Assembly (NCBI GenBank): GCA_002728175.1
Contig: PBVH01000012.1
Location: 106,996 to 170,995, forward strand
DNA: 64,000 nucleotides
Direction of reading: 5' to 3'
Source: Flavobacteriales bacterium
GTDB lineage: Bacteria; Bacteroidota; Bacteroidia; Flavobacteriales; BACL11
Below are positions 37,234 to 45,826 of the stretch, one piece after another. Every line of letters begins with the position of its first letter. Position 1 is the stretch's first letter. Position numbers and translations under genes: made by a program. The notes under the pieces were generated by a model. It ran no database searches, was not told the DNA's origin, and worked only from the letters and a program-made list of their open reading frames with translations.

Positions 37234-37796
37234 TTTTTGATGTAATTTAAAATTGTTGGCGCAAAAAACTGATGCTCTAAAATAGAGATTTTTTTTGAGA
37301 GAGACTCTGCTGTTTCAGCCGTAGAAACATTGCATTTTTCTTGAAATAGTATTTTTCCTTGATCATAAAACTCATTTACCAAATGAATTGTTATACCAGA
37401 ATAAGGTTCATTATTTTCTATAATGGCTTTATGAACATTCATGCCAAACATTCCTTTACCACCATATTTTGGAAGTAATGAGGGGTGAATGTTTATGATT
37501 CGGTTTTTATAAAAAGCCACAAGTTTTTTAGGAATCTTTAATAAAAAACCAGCCAAAACAATAAAATCAATCTTTTTTTCTAATAGCTTGTCGTTAAATT
37601 CAGAAAAATTAAAAAGCTGCTTTTTTGAAAAAACAAAGCTATCAATGCCATGTTTTTTTGCGCGTTGTAAAATAAATGAAGATCTGTTATTTGATGCTAT
37701 AAGCGCAACTTTTGCATGTGTACAACTAGAAAAATATTCTAATATTTTTTCTGCATTAGATCCAGAGCCAGAACCAAAAATTGCTATGTTTTTCAA
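37221..37796 (-). CDS. purN: Phosphoribosylglycinamide formyltransferase
   Basis: Transfers formyl from 10-formyl-THF to GAR in purine synthesis. The 191-residue protein has the phosphate loop FGSGSGSNAEK, the catalytic Asn and His in INIHPSLLPKYGGKGMFG, and the catalytic Asp in VNEFYDQGKI. The start is TTG: an in-frame TAA lies immediately upstream, so no earlier start exists and the conserved N-terminus begins there. Co-transcribed with rnhA. Confidence 0.95.
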   Translation of the reverse strand: MKNIAIFGSGSGSNAEKILEYFSSCTHAKVALIASNNRSSFILQRAKKHGIDSFVFSKKQLFNFSEFNDKLLEKKIDFIVLAGFLLKIPKKLVAFYKNRIINIHPSLLPKYGGKGMFGMNVHKAIIENNEPYSGITIHLVNEFYDQGKILFQEKCNVSTAETAESLSKKISILEHQFFAPTILNYIKKCQS

Positions 37797-37812
37797 TTAA
37801 GTTAAATTTTTT

Positions 37813-37820
37813 CAAAAATA
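37813..37820 (-). promoter_or_regulatory. Candidate -7 element of purN-rnhA
   Basis: Minus strand TATTTTTG, exact TAnnTTTG, ends 16 bases before the TTG start of purN. It is divergent from the acpP promoter, 39 bases away. Confidence 0.4.
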
Positions 37821-37858
37821 AAATAAACAACCGGATGTTAAAATAGAAAATAATAAAG

Positions 37859-37890
37859 TTTGCAAATTCTTTAATTAATAGTTTTATTTG
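37859..37890 (+). promoter_or_regulatory. Promoter of acpP-fabF
   Basis: TTTG (37859-37862), 20 bases, then TTTATTTG (37883-37890; one mismatch to TAnnTTTG). The ATG of acpP is 27 bases further on. The spacing equals that at the 44.5 kb promoter. Confidence 0.55.
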
Positions 37891-37917
37891 CAAAGTAATA
37901 ACTATAAAAAAAAAATT

Positions 37918-38148
37918 ATGTCAGATATTTCAGAAAAGGTAAAAGCAATAATTGTAGACAAGTTAGGAATTGATGAAAACGAAGTTACTAATGAAGCAAG
38001 TTTCACTAATGATTTAGGTGCTGATTCATTAGACACAGTCGAACTAATAATGGAGTTTGAAAAAGAATTTGATATACAAATACCAGATGATCAAGCTGAA
38101 GCAATATCAACAGTAGGCGATGCGGTAAAATATATTGAGTCTGCTTAA
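37918..38148 (+). CDS. acpP: Acyl carrier protein
   Basis: A 76-residue acidic carrier of growing fatty acids, modified with 4'-phosphopantetheine at Ser37 in [12 protein letters not shown]. The start at 37918 (SDISEKVKA) gives the standard length and lies behind the promoter; an in-frame ATG at 37888 falls inside the promoter. Six bases separate it from fabF. Confidence 0.98.
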   Translation: MSDISEKVKAIIVDKLGIDENEVTNEASFTNDLGADSLDTVELIMEFEKEFDIQIPDDQAEAISTVGDAVKYIESA

Positions 38149-38154
38149 ATAGCT

Positions 38155-39405
38155 ATGACAAGAAGAGTTGTTATCACGGGTATAGGAGCGTTAACACCAA
38201 TTGGTAATAATACTAAAGATTATTGGAGCTCTTTAAAAAATGGTGTTAGTGGAGCGGCCCCTATTACATATTTTGATACAGAAAATTTTAAAACAAAGTT
38301 TGCCTGCGAACTAAAAGACTTTCAACCAACGGATTTTTTAGACAGAAAAGAATCAAGAAAGCTTGATAGGTTTAGCCAATATGCCATGATTGTGGCGCAA
38401 GAAGCATTTAATGATGCCAAATTAGAAAACCATAATATTGTTTCTGAGCGCGCAGGTGTTATTTGGGGATCGGGAATAGGGGGCATGGAAACTTTTTTTG
38501 GTGAATCCGCAGGCTTTGCCAAAGGAAATGGCGTTCCCAGATTTAATCCTTTTTTTATTCCAAAGCTAATTTCAGACATACCCGCGGGTCATATTTCAAT
38601 TAAATACAAGCTTAGAGGACCTAATTTCACAACAGTATCTGCTTGCGCATCTTCAACAAACGCATTAATAGATGCGTTTAATTATATTAAGTGGGATAAA
38701 GCAGACATGTTTGTTGTTGGCGGATCAGAAGCGTGTATATTTGAGCCAGGAATAGGGGGCTTTAATGCAATGATGGCTTTGTCAACTAGAAACGATGATC
38801 CAAAAACAGCATCCCGCCCATTCGATAAAGATAGAGACGGTTTTGTAATGGGAGAAGGTGCGGGGGCATTTATAATCGAAGAGTATGAACATGCAATAAA
38901 TAGAGGCGCAAAAATATATGCTGAGGTTGTAGGCTCGGGCCTCACAGCAGACGCACACCACATAACAGCTCCTCACCCAGAGGGTTTAGGAGCGCTCAAC
39001 GTAATGAGAGAAGCAATAAGTGAGGCAAAAATTAATAAAGAGGAGGTTGATTATATTAATGTTCATGGAACATCAACCCCGCTTGGAGATGTTGCTGAAA
39101 CAAAAGCAATAAAACAATTATTTGATAATCACGCATACAGCTTAAATATAAGTTCTACGAAATCTATGACGGGACACCTCCTTGGTGCAGCAGGAATTAT
39201 AGAGGCTATTGCTGCGGTGTTGGCGATTAAACACAATATTGTTCCGCCGACGATTAACCATCACACGCAAGATCCAGAAATAGATAGCAAGCTGAATCTT
39301 ACTCTCAATGTAGCTCAAAAGAAAGAAATACGATATGCACTAAGCAATACGTTTGGTTTTGGAGGGCATAACGCATCAATACTTTTTAAAAACCCAGAAC
39401 TATAA
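38155..39405 (+). CDS. fabF: 3-oxoacyl-[acyl-carrier-protein] synthase II
   Basis: Elongates acyl-ACP with malonyl-ACP. The 416-residue thiolase-fold enzyme has the nucleophile Cys164 (VSACASSTNA), the two active-site histidines in NVHGTSTPLGD and KSMTGHLLGAAG, and the GFGGHN end loop. Normal length; acpP-fabF-rnc order is common across bacteria. Confidence 0.98.
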   Translation: MTRRVVITGIGALTPIGNNTKDYWSSLKNGVSGAAPITYFDTENFKTKFACELKDFQPTDFLDRKESRKLDRFSQYAMIVAQEAFNDAKLENHNIVSERAGVIWGSGIGGMETFFGESAGFAKGNGVPRFNPFFIPKLISDIPAGHISIKYKLRGPNFTTVSACASSTNALIDAFNYIKWDKADMFVVGGSEACIFEPGIGGFNAMMALSTRNDDPKTASRPFDKDRDGFVMGEGAGAFIIEEYEHAINRGAKIYAEVVGSGLTADAHHITAPHPEGLGALNVMREAISEAKINKEEVDYINVHGTSTPLGDVAETKAIKQLFDNHAYSLNISSTKSMTGHLLGAAGIIEAIAAVLAIKHNIVPPTINHHTQDPEIDSKLNLTLNVAQKKEIRYALSNTFGFGGHNASILFKNPEL

Positions 39406-39443
39406 CATTTTTTTCAAGATACTTAATAAAATCTTTTTTTCGT

Positions 39444-40067
39444 TTGAAAAAGAAAAAGAGTCGTTTTAACTATAGAGAAGAAATATATAAAACAGCTTTT
39501 CAACACAAGTCATATTGTAAAACAAACAACAACGAACGTTTAGAATTTTTAGGAGATGCTATTTTATGTTTTGTTGTTTCAGAATATATTTATGATGAAA
39601 ATAAAACACAAAAAGAAGGATATTTATCAAAAAAGAGAGCTGTAATAGTTGCCAGAAAACACTTAAATATGGTAGGAAAAAGAGTGATAAACAAGGAATT
39701 ACTAAAAACAAAAACAGAAACAATAAGTGATAATATATATGGAAACGCTCTTGAAGCTCTTATAGGCGCAATATATATCGAAAGAGGGATAAAAGAGGTA
39801 AAACAATTTATTATAGATAAAATTATTAATTCCGAATTTGTTGACGAATTGATAAATACTGATTATAAAAGTAACCTTCAAAAAATTATTCAAAAAAATC
39901 AAAACGATATAAAATATAATTTAACAAACACAAAAGGACCGGAACACGATAAAGAGTTTTATGTGACTTTGTTTATTGATAACAAGCAAATAAGCCGCGC
40001 AAAAGGACGCTCTTTAAAGGAAGCGGAGCAAAACGCCGCGAAAAAAGCATTAAAAAGTGTATCTTAG
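39444..40067 (+). CDS. rnc: Ribonuclease III, start uncertain
   Basis: A dsRNA endonuclease. The RIIID core is present (NERLEFLGDA with catalytic Glu/Asp; GNALEALIGAIYIERG with the second acid), followed by a dsRNA-binding domain (YKSNLQKIIQKN...GRSLKEAEQNAAKKAL). From the TTG at 39444 it has 207 residues, lacking the usual 20-30 residue N-terminal helix. No ATG exists between the fabF stop and the core. The other frame of 39407-39468 would encode a helix similar to the missing one (KILNKIFFSFEKEKESF) and needs a 1-base change in a T4 run to join. So a frameshift or rare start is possible. Confidence 0.88.
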   Translation: MKKKKSRFNYREEIYKTAFQHKSYCKTNNNERLEFLGDAILCFVVSEYIYDENKTQKEGYLSKKRAVIVARKHLNMVGKRVINKELLKTKTETISDNIYGNALEALIGAIYIERGIKEVKQFIIDKIINSEFVDELINTDYKSNLQKIIQKNQNDIKYNLTNTKGPEHDKEFYVTLFIDNKQISRAKGRSLKEAEQNAAKKALKSVS

Positions 40068-40072
40068 CTGAA

Positions 40073-40471
40073 ATGAAAAAACGCTTTATATTAGAACCGG
40101 TTGAAGAAGATTTTAGGGTTTATGCCATTAACAGTCATGCAAAAGGCTATTCACTTTGTTGGAAGATAAATCAACAATTTAAAATAGACCTAGAAAGAGT
40201 TAGTGAAGCAGTTGTACAAAACAGTGTTTTTGTTCGCTACAACTATAAAAGCAACGAAGGGCAAGAGTTTAATGTAATAACAAACAGATCAAAAGAAGGC
40301 TACTTTATTCCTGATCACAAGGCCGTAAACTACTTTTTGGTTGTTAATAAAAAGCATAATCAAAAAAAATTATTAGAAGAATTAAAAAAAAACAGTGAAA
40401 TATTATTTGCTTTTGAGCTTGAACTAGAAAAGAGCAAATACACAGAAAGATTTATATTTAATGATACGTAA
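40073..40471 (+). CDS. IPExxxVDY family protein
   Basis: A 132-residue cytoplasmic protein. The family-naming motif appears in the variant form YFIPDHKAVNYFL near residue 85. No catalytic motif is known; in Flavobacteria this gene regularly lies between rnc and pyk, as here. It starts 5 bases after rnc and overlaps pyk by 11 bases, so it is part of that operon. Function unknown. Confidence 0.8.
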   Translation: MKKRFILEPVEEDFRVYAINSHAKGYSLCWKINQQFKIDLERVSEAVVQNSVFVRYNYKSNEGQEFNVITNRSKEGYFIPDHKAVNYFLVVNKKHNQKKLLEELKKNSEILFAFELELEKSKYTERFIFNDT

Positions 40472-41876
40472 AACTAAAATAATAGCAACAATTGGGCCCG
40501 CAACTAGCTCAAAAGAAATGATCAAAAGATTAATATCAAGAGGCGTTAACGTGTGTAGACTTAACTTCTCACATATTGATCATGAAACAGCAAAAGAAAT
40601 AATAACCTCTATTAAAGAAATTAACCAAGAGCTGCATACGCACACAGCAATATTAGCAGACCTACAAGGGCCTAAAATTAGGGTTGGCCAACTACCATCA
40701 TCGTTTAAGTTGGTAAGGGGTAAAGAAGTGATTATTTGTACAAAAAAAAGAGCAAACACAATTCCTGTTAATTATAATAATTTTGCTAAAGACGTAAAGA
40801 AAAGAGATGTCGTTTTGTTAGATGATGGAAAGCTGAGTTTAAAAGTGGTTTCTTCAAATGGAAAAGACACTGTAAAATTAAAAGTAGTACACGGAGGGTT
40901 GCTTCATTCGTTCAAGGGAATTAACTTGCCAAATACAAAAATCACCCTTCCTTGCTTAACTAGAAAAGATAGAAAGGATTTAGCGTTCATATTAAAAGAA
41001 AAAATAGAGTGGATTGGACTATCTTTTGTCCGTTCTTCGGAGGACATTAAAAAGCTGAAAAGAATAATTAAGCGAGCAAAAGTAACTCATAAAGTGATTG
41101 CTAAAATTGAAAAACCACAAGCAATAAAAGAATTAGACACAATCATTAATGAGTCGGAGGCAATAATGGTGGCAAGAGGAGATTTGGGCGTCGAGGTTCC
41201 AACACAAAAAGTTCCTGCATATCAAAAGAGCATCGTTGAAAAATGCATTGCTGCATCTAAACCGGTAGTTATTGCGACCCAAATGCTCGAAAGCATGACC
41301 GAAAACCCTCGAGCAACTAGAGCTGAGGTAAATGACGTTGCTAATTCAGTTATAGATGGTGCGGACGCTGTTATGTTAAGCGGTGAAACATCTGTTGGTC
41401 AACATCCTCTAAAAGCGGTAGACACTATGAGAAAAATAATTCGTGATGTTGAAAAAAGCAAACACAGTATTTCAAAAAATCAACCACCTAGAGAAATAAC
41501 AAATAAAGAAAGGCTTTTATCTGAGGCGATATGTTCAAACGCATGCTCAATAGCCGAAACGGCTAACGCTAAAGCAATTATTGCAATAACATATTCTGGC
41601 TATAATGCAATAAAAACCTCAAGCTTTAGGCCAAATGCTTTTATATATGTTTTTACGCATAATCACACGATATTAAACACTCTAAGTTTGGTTTGGGGGG
41701 TAAGAGGTTTTTATTACGATAGGGGGGCAACTACAGATCAGACTATTGAGGAAACAATCAACTTTTTGAAGCAAAACAAATTAATAAGGAAAAATGATTT
41801 TGTTGTTAACCTTGCCAGTATGCCGGCACAAGAAAAAGGAATGACAAATGTCATGAAATTAAGTAAAGTAAAATAA
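40461..41876 (+). CDS. pyk: Pyruvate kinase
   Basis: Last step of glycolysis: phosphoenolpyruvate plus ADP to pyruvate plus ATP. The 471-residue enzyme shows KIIATIGPATSS, CRLNFSH, the catalytic Lys in IAKIEKPQA, metal ligands in MVARGDLGVE and the substrate loop IATQMLESM. The A and B domains are complete; the C-terminal domain is of normal length. Confidence 0.98.
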   Translation: MIRKTKIIATIGPATSSKEMIKRLISRGVNVCRLNFSHIDHETAKEIITSIKEINQELHTHTAILADLQGPKIRVGQLPSSFKLVRGKEVIICTKKRANTIPVNYNNFAKDVKKRDVVLLDDGKLSLKVVSSNGKDTVKLKVVHGGLLHSFKGINLPNTKITLPCLTRKDRKDLAFILKEKIEWIGLSFVRSSEDIKKLKRIIKRAKVTHKVIAKIEKPQAIKELDTIINESEAIMVARGDLGVEVPTQKVPAYQKSIVEKCIAASKPVVIATQMLESMTENPRATRAEVNDVANSVIDGADAVMLSGETSVGQHPLKAVDTMRKIIRDVEKSKHSISKNQPPREITNKERLLSEAICSNACSIAETANAKAIIAITYSGYNAIKTSSFRPNAFIYVFTHNHTILNTLSLVWGVRGFYYDRGATTDQTIEETINFLKQNKLIRKNDFVVNLASMPAQEKGMTNVMKLSKVK

Positions 41877-41877
41877 T

Positions 41878-42924
41878 ATGATAAACAAGAAACTATTAGC
41901 AGAAATATGTGAGGTTGCAGGTGCTCCAGGCCACGAACAAAGAGTTAGAGAAATTGTAATAAAACAGGTAAAACCACTTGTTGATGAAATTAGAATTGAC
42001 AACATGGGAAATGTTGTGGCTATAAAAAAAGGAAAAGAAAGGAAAAAAGTAATGATTGCGGCCCATATGGACGAAATAGGCTTTATCGTTACACACGTAG
42101 ACGATCAAGGGTTTATATATTTTCATACTTTAGGAGGTTTTGATCCAAAAACCCTGACCGCACAAAGGGTTATAATTCATGGAAAAAAAGATGTTATTGG
42201 TGTTATGGGTAGCAAGCCAATACATCTGATGAGCGTGGCTGACAGGGCAAAAGTACCAACGATAAAAGATTATTTTATTGATACTGGCATGACAAAAAAA
42301 GAGTTAGATAAGCTTATTTCTGTTGGGGACACGATTACTAGAGACAGAAAATTAATTGAGATGGGAGAGTGTTTAAATTGTAAATCTATGGACAACAGGG
42401 TTTCGGTTTTTATACTTATTGAAATGTTAAGAGAAATGAAAAACATTCCTCCGTATGATGTTTATGCTGTTTTTACTGTACAAGAAGAAATAGGAATTAG
42501 AGGGGCAAATGTTTCGGCAATGGATATCAATCCTGATTTTGGTTTTGGTCTTGATACGACTATTGCTTGGGATACACCGGGAAGCACAAAACAAGAAAGA
42601 GTGTCGGCTCTAGGTGAGGGGGCTTGTATTAAGGTTATGGATTCGTCAACTGTATGTGACTATAGAATGGTAGCCTATATGAAAGAAATAGCCAAAAAGA
42701 AAAAAATTAAAACACAGTTAGAAATCTTGCCGGCTGGAGGAACGGACACATCTGGAGTTCAAAGGATGAATCCGGGAGGTAGCATCGCAGGTGCGGTTTC
42801 TATACCCACAAGACATATACATCAAGTTATCGAAATGGTCAACAAAAAAGATGTTAGAGCGGCCATAGATCTTCTTGGGGGGTGTGTTGAAAACCTTAAT
42901 TCTTATGATTGGAATTTTAAATAG
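41878..42924 (+). CDS. M42 family metallopeptidase
   Basis: A 348-residue cytoplasmic aminopeptidase of the M42 (PepA/FrvX-like, TET) group. Metal ligands: His in AAHMDEIGF, Asp in KSMDNRVSV, the catalytic Glu pair in VQEEIGIRGA, Asp in GLDTTIA and His in TRHIHQVIE. These form dodecamers that trim peptides. One base after pyk. Confidence 0.94.
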   Translation: MINKKLLAEICEVAGAPGHEQRVREIVIKQVKPLVDEIRIDNMGNVVAIKKGKERKKVMIAAHMDEIGFIVTHVDDQGFIYFHTLGGFDPKTLTAQRVIIHGKKDVIGVMGSKPIHLMSVADRAKVPTIKDYFIDTGMTKKELDKLISVGDTITRDRKLIEMGECLNCKSMDNRVSVFILIEMLREMKNIPPYDVYAVFTVQEEIGIRGANVSAMDINPDFGFGLDTTIAWDTPGSTKQERVSALGEGACIKVMDSSTVCDYRMVAYMKEIAKKKKIKTQLEILPAGGTDTSGVQRMNPGGSIAGAVSIPTRHIHQVIEMVNKKDVRAAIDLLGGCVENLNSYDWNFK

Positions 42925-42987
42925 ATTTAAAACATTAAAGGAAAGTTAAAAATAAAAACTATCTTTAAAAAAATTAAACAATCAAAA

Positions 42988-43506
42988 ATGAAAAAAATAA
43001 CATACCTTTTTATAGCAATTTCAATAGTATTTGCATCATGCACAAAAGAGGAAGGTTGCACCGATTCAAGAGCAACCAATTACAAATCAAGCGCAGAGTC
43101 TGACGATGGTTCATGTGTTTTTTCAATTGCTGGAGGAGAGTGGATAACACAATCTATTTCTGCAAGTGGAACAATGTCGGTTTCTTTAATGGGAATACCG
43201 TTTTTAGATAGCGCAATAAATTATATAGAAACAGATTCATTAGAACCATATAAGTTATCTTTTTTTGATGATAATACCTATGTTGAATACGATCAGTCTA
43301 ACCAGGAGGTAGAGGGCGGAACTTGGTCTGTTTCAGGAACTGAACTAACAATAAATACACCAGACACAACACTAATTGGAACACTTGAGGATGTTAGCAA
43401 AACAAACGCAACAATAATTATGGATTTTTCAGAAAACTTCACTGAAGACGGAGCAACATTCGATATTAATCTAACACAAACGTTATCCCTTTCTAGAGAT
43501 TGGTAG
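42988..43506 (+). CDS. Lipoprotein with a CTDxxAxNY-type motif and lipocalin-like domain
   Basis: A 172-residue lipoprotein (TYLFIAISIVFASC, Cys18). Directly after the anchor comes CTDSRATNYKSSAESDDGSC, a short Cys/Asp motif seen in many marine bacterial surface proteins, then a lipocalin-like beta barrel (GGEWITQSISASG, PYKLSFFDDNTYVEYD, GGTWSVSGTELTI). Probably outer-membrane attached; ligand unknown. Its stop overlaps pheS tail to tail by 14 bases. Confidence 0.8.
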   Translation: MKKITYLFIAISIVFASCTKEEGCTDSRATNYKSSAESDDGSCVFSIAGGEWITQSISASGTMSVSLMGIPFLDSAINYIETDSLEPYKLSFFDDNTYVEYDQSNQEVEGGTWSVSGTELTINTPDTTLIGTLEDVSKTNATIIMDFSENFTEDGATFDINLTQTLSLSRDW

Positions 43507-44512
43507 ATGAAAACTGCTTTAAAAACCTAACATCATTTTCGTAAAATAAGCGAATATCATCAATACCATACAGAAGCATTGCAATTCGTTCTATGCCCAT
43601 ACCAAAGGCATAACCACTATATTTTTTGGAGTCAATACCGCAGTTTTCTAAAACGTTTGGATCAACCATTCCACAGCCAAGAATCTCAAGCCACCCCGTA
43701 CCTTTAGTAATTCTATAGTCAGACTCTTTTTCTAAACCCCAATAGATATCTACCTCTGCAGAAGGCTCTGTAAAAGGAAAGTATGAGGGACGAAGTCTAA
43801 TCTTAGTATTCTTTCCAAACATTTCTTTTGCAAAGTAAAGAAGAGTTTGTTTTAAGTCAGAAAAACTAACTTTTTCATCAATGTATAACCCCTCTACTTG
43901 ATGAAACAAGCAGTGTGCTCTTGCGGAAATCGCCTCATTTCTATAAACTCTTCCAGGAGAAAGTGTTCTAATTGGAGGCTTATTTGACTGCATGTGTCTA
44001 ACCTGAACAGAGGACGTGTGTGTTCTAAGAAGAACATCAGGATTTGTTTGAACGAAAAAAGTGTCTTGCATGTCTCGGGCAGGATGATCTTCAGGAAGGT
44101 TTAAAGCTGTAAAGTTATGCCAATCATCCTCTATTTCTGGTCCATGAGAAACACTAAAACCAATACTGTTAAAAATGGAAATAATTTTTTGTTCAACAAT
44201 AGATATAGGATGTCGGCTTCCTATTGAAGAATTTTTTACAGGCTTAAACAAATCAGGTTTTGGGCCAGTATTGTTTTCAGAAAACAAAGGTTTTAAGGAA
44301 GAGATTTTTGTTTGAACTAAATTTTTAAGATTGTTAATCGCTAAACCAAATTCTTTTTTTTGTTCATTTGGAACCTCTTTAAAGCTATTAAAAAGAGAGG
44401 TTAAATGTCCCTTTTTTCCTAAATATGAAAGCCTAAAACTTTCTAATTCTTCTTTAGAAGAAGGAGAAAAACCCTCAACCTTTTTTACTAAACTATCAAT
44501 CTTTGATAACAT
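43493..44512 (-). CDS. pheS: Phenylalanine-tRNA ligase alpha subunit
   Basis: The catalytic subunit of the alpha2-beta2 class II enzyme. 339 residues: N-terminal coiled coil, motif 1 around SIGSRHPIS, motif 2 ARAHCLFHQVEGLYID, and motif 3 GYAFGMGIERIAMLLYGI. The beta subunit (pheT) is not adjacent, which is unusual compared with E. coli but common in this phylum. Divergent from a lipoprotein gene. Confidence 0.98.
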   Translation of the reverse strand: MLSKIDSLVKKVEGFSPSSKEELESFRLSYLGKKGHLTSLFNSFKEVPNEQKKEFGLAINNLKNLVQTKISSLKPLFSENNTGPKPDLFKPVKNSSIGSRHPISIVEQKIISIFNSIGFSVSHGPEIEDDWHNFTALNLPEDHPARDMQDTFFVQTNPDVLLRTHTSSVQVRHMQSNKPPIRTLSPGRVYRNEAISARAHCLFHQVEGLYIDEKVSFSDLKQTLLYFAKEMFGKNTKIRLRPSYFPFTEPSAEVDIYWGLEKESDYRITKGTGWLEILGCGMVDPNVLENCGIDSKKYSGYAFGMGIERIAMLLYGIDDIRLFYENDVRFLKQFSSTNL

Positions 44513-44533
44513 ACAATAATTTCTATATATTTG
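44502..44533 (+). promoter_or_regulatory. Promoter of the 44.5 kb lipoprotein gene
   Basis: TTTG (44502-44505), 20 bases, then TATATTTG (44526-44533), both exact matches to the Bacteroidota consensus. The ATG at 44562 is 28 bases downstream. The -33 element lies inside the 5' end of pheS. Confidence 0.65.
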
Positions 44534-44561
44534 CTAAAGTAATTACAAAATAACAATATTT

Positions 44562-44942
44562 ATGCGAATTAAATCGTCTTTCATAATATTTACAAGTTTT
44601 TTCGCATTATCATTAATGGTTCTAACTTCTTGTACAAAAGAAAGCAGTCCTACTGTAGGTGTTGTTATTGTTGTTGACCAACAAAAAAACCCAATCGCCG
44701 ATGCTAGAGTAACACTATCTATTAACGACGATCTTGTAAGCAATCAAGGGGCAACACCAATAGGCGAATTAACTAGAACAGAATACACGGACGTTCAAGG
44801 AAGAGTAGAATTCACATATGAATTAGAAGCAATTTTTGATATTAACATTCAAAAACTAAGTGGAAACGACACTTTAATTGGTCAAAACATGATTGCTTTG
44901 GTTAGGGGTGAAACCGTCACAAAACGAGTTACGATTAACTAA
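44562..44942 (+). CDS. Lipoprotein with carboxypeptidase-regulatory-like domain
   Basis: A 126-residue lipoprotein (FFALSLMVLTSC, Cys24) whose mature part is a single Ig-like/CarboxypepD-regulatory-type beta sandwich (VGVVIVVDQQKNPIADARVTL, TDVQGRVEFTYE, GETVTKRVTI). Such domains are structural or binding modules. No partner gene is evident. Tail-to-tail overlap of 8 bases with the next minus-strand gene. Confidence 0.75.
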   Translation: MRIKSSFIIFTSFFALSLMVLTSCTKESSPTVGVVIVVDQQKNPIADARVTLSINDDLVSNQGATPIGELTRTEYTDVQGRVEFTYELEAIFDINIQKLSGNDTLIGQNMIALVRGETVTKRVTIN

Positions 44943-45258
44943 TATATTTTATTATACCCTCTTTAATTAGTTTTTCTTGGTCTATTTCTGATAGGTTTTT
45001 TATAGCCCTAACTTCTTCATAGTGAGGCCAACCATCCTCATCAACACCATTAAATCTATAATAACCAAAAGAACTAAGAATCTTACAGGTTGCTATATGT
45101 AAAACATCTACCTTTTCCTCTTTACTAAAGCTTTTTTCTGGCATATTCAGCTCTTGTAGCCCAATTAAATATAAAACACCTTTTAGTGTTATATCGTAAT
45201 CAAATTGTTTTTCAAGACGCGCAATTAGAAGACTCCAATTTTTTTCTAAATCTTTCAT
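44935..45258 (-). CDS. Conserved flavobacterial hypothetical protein
   Basis: A 107-residue soluble, mostly helical protein (EKNWSLLIARLEKQFDYDITLKGVLYLIGLQEL in consecutive segments, then FSKEEKVDVLHIATCKILSSFGYY). The closing part has GVDEDGWPHYEEV. I recall similar proteins in Flavobacteria but no function. A -7 element lies 4 bases upstream, so the mRNA may be nearly leaderless. Confidence 0.7.
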   Translation of the reverse strand: MKDLEKNWSLLIARLEKQFDYDITLKGVLYLIGLQELNMPEKSFSKEEKVDVLHIATCKILSSFGYYRFNGVDEDGWPHYEEVRAIKNLSEIDQEKLIKEGIIKYIS

Positions 45259-45262
45259 GACA

Positions 45263-45270
45263 CAAAAATA
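45263..45270 (-). promoter_or_regulatory. Candidate -7 element of the 107-residue hypothetical gene
   Basis: Minus strand TATTTTTG, exact TAnnTTTG, ending 4 bases before the ATG. Confidence 0.4.
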
Positions 45271-45277
45271 AACTTAA

Positions 45278-45285
45278 TATCTTTA
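45278..45285 (+). promoter_or_regulatory. Candidate -7 element of cvpA
   Basis: TATCTTTA, one mismatch to TAnnTTTG, ending 4 bases before the cvpA ATG; divergent from the element at 45263-45270. Confidence 0.3.
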
Positions 45286-45289
45286 CAAA

Positions 45290-45826
45290 ATGAGTTATTT
45301 AGATATAGCTATTGTAATACCTTTTTTATACTCAACAATTAAGGGGTTTTCAAATGGACTTATTAAAGAAGTAACTGGTTTAATTGGTTTTGTTTTCGGG
45401 GTGTATTTTGCTATTAACTTTTCTGCTTATTTAGAGCCTAAAATATCTGTTTATTTCACGGGATACGAAGATTTTATACCAATTATCACATTTGTTATTT
45501 TATTCGGAATTATTATACTATCAATTCGTTCGGTAGGCTTTATTTTAGATAAATTAACGAAGGCGCTTGCTCTTGGCATAATTAGCAAGCTACTAGGTGC
45601 AGTTTTCGGGTTTTTAAAAGTTTTATTGATACTAAGTTTTTTAATTTTTATAGTAAAAGATTATCAACTAATCAATTTAGAAAAATTTGATAAAACAGTG
45701 TTATTAAAGCCAATAGAAAATGTTTCAACCCAAATAATACCGAACATTAATAAACATAGAAACGAAGTTTTAGAAAAGATAGATAAAAAAACAAAAAAGG
45801 CAAAAGAAAAAATTAATCTTCAATAG
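45290..45826 (+). CDS. CvpA family membrane protein
   Basis: A 178-residue protein with four membrane helices; the first carries the family's DIAIVIPFLYSTIKGFSNGLIKEV pattern (in two segments), and the C-terminus is a Lys-rich helix. CvpA was named for colicin V production in E. coli and is now tied to envelope homeostasis; the molecular role is unclear. Its stop overlaps pgk tail to tail by 14 bases. Confidence 0.85.
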   Translation: MSYLDIAIVIPFLYSTIKGFSNGLIKEVTGLIGFVFGVYFAINFSAYLEPKISVYFTGYEDFIPIITFVILFGIIILSIRSVGFILDKLTKALALGIISKLLGAVFGFLKVLLILSFLIFIVKDYQLINLEKFDKTVLLKPIENVSTQIIPNINKHRNEVLEKIDKKTKKAKEKINLQ

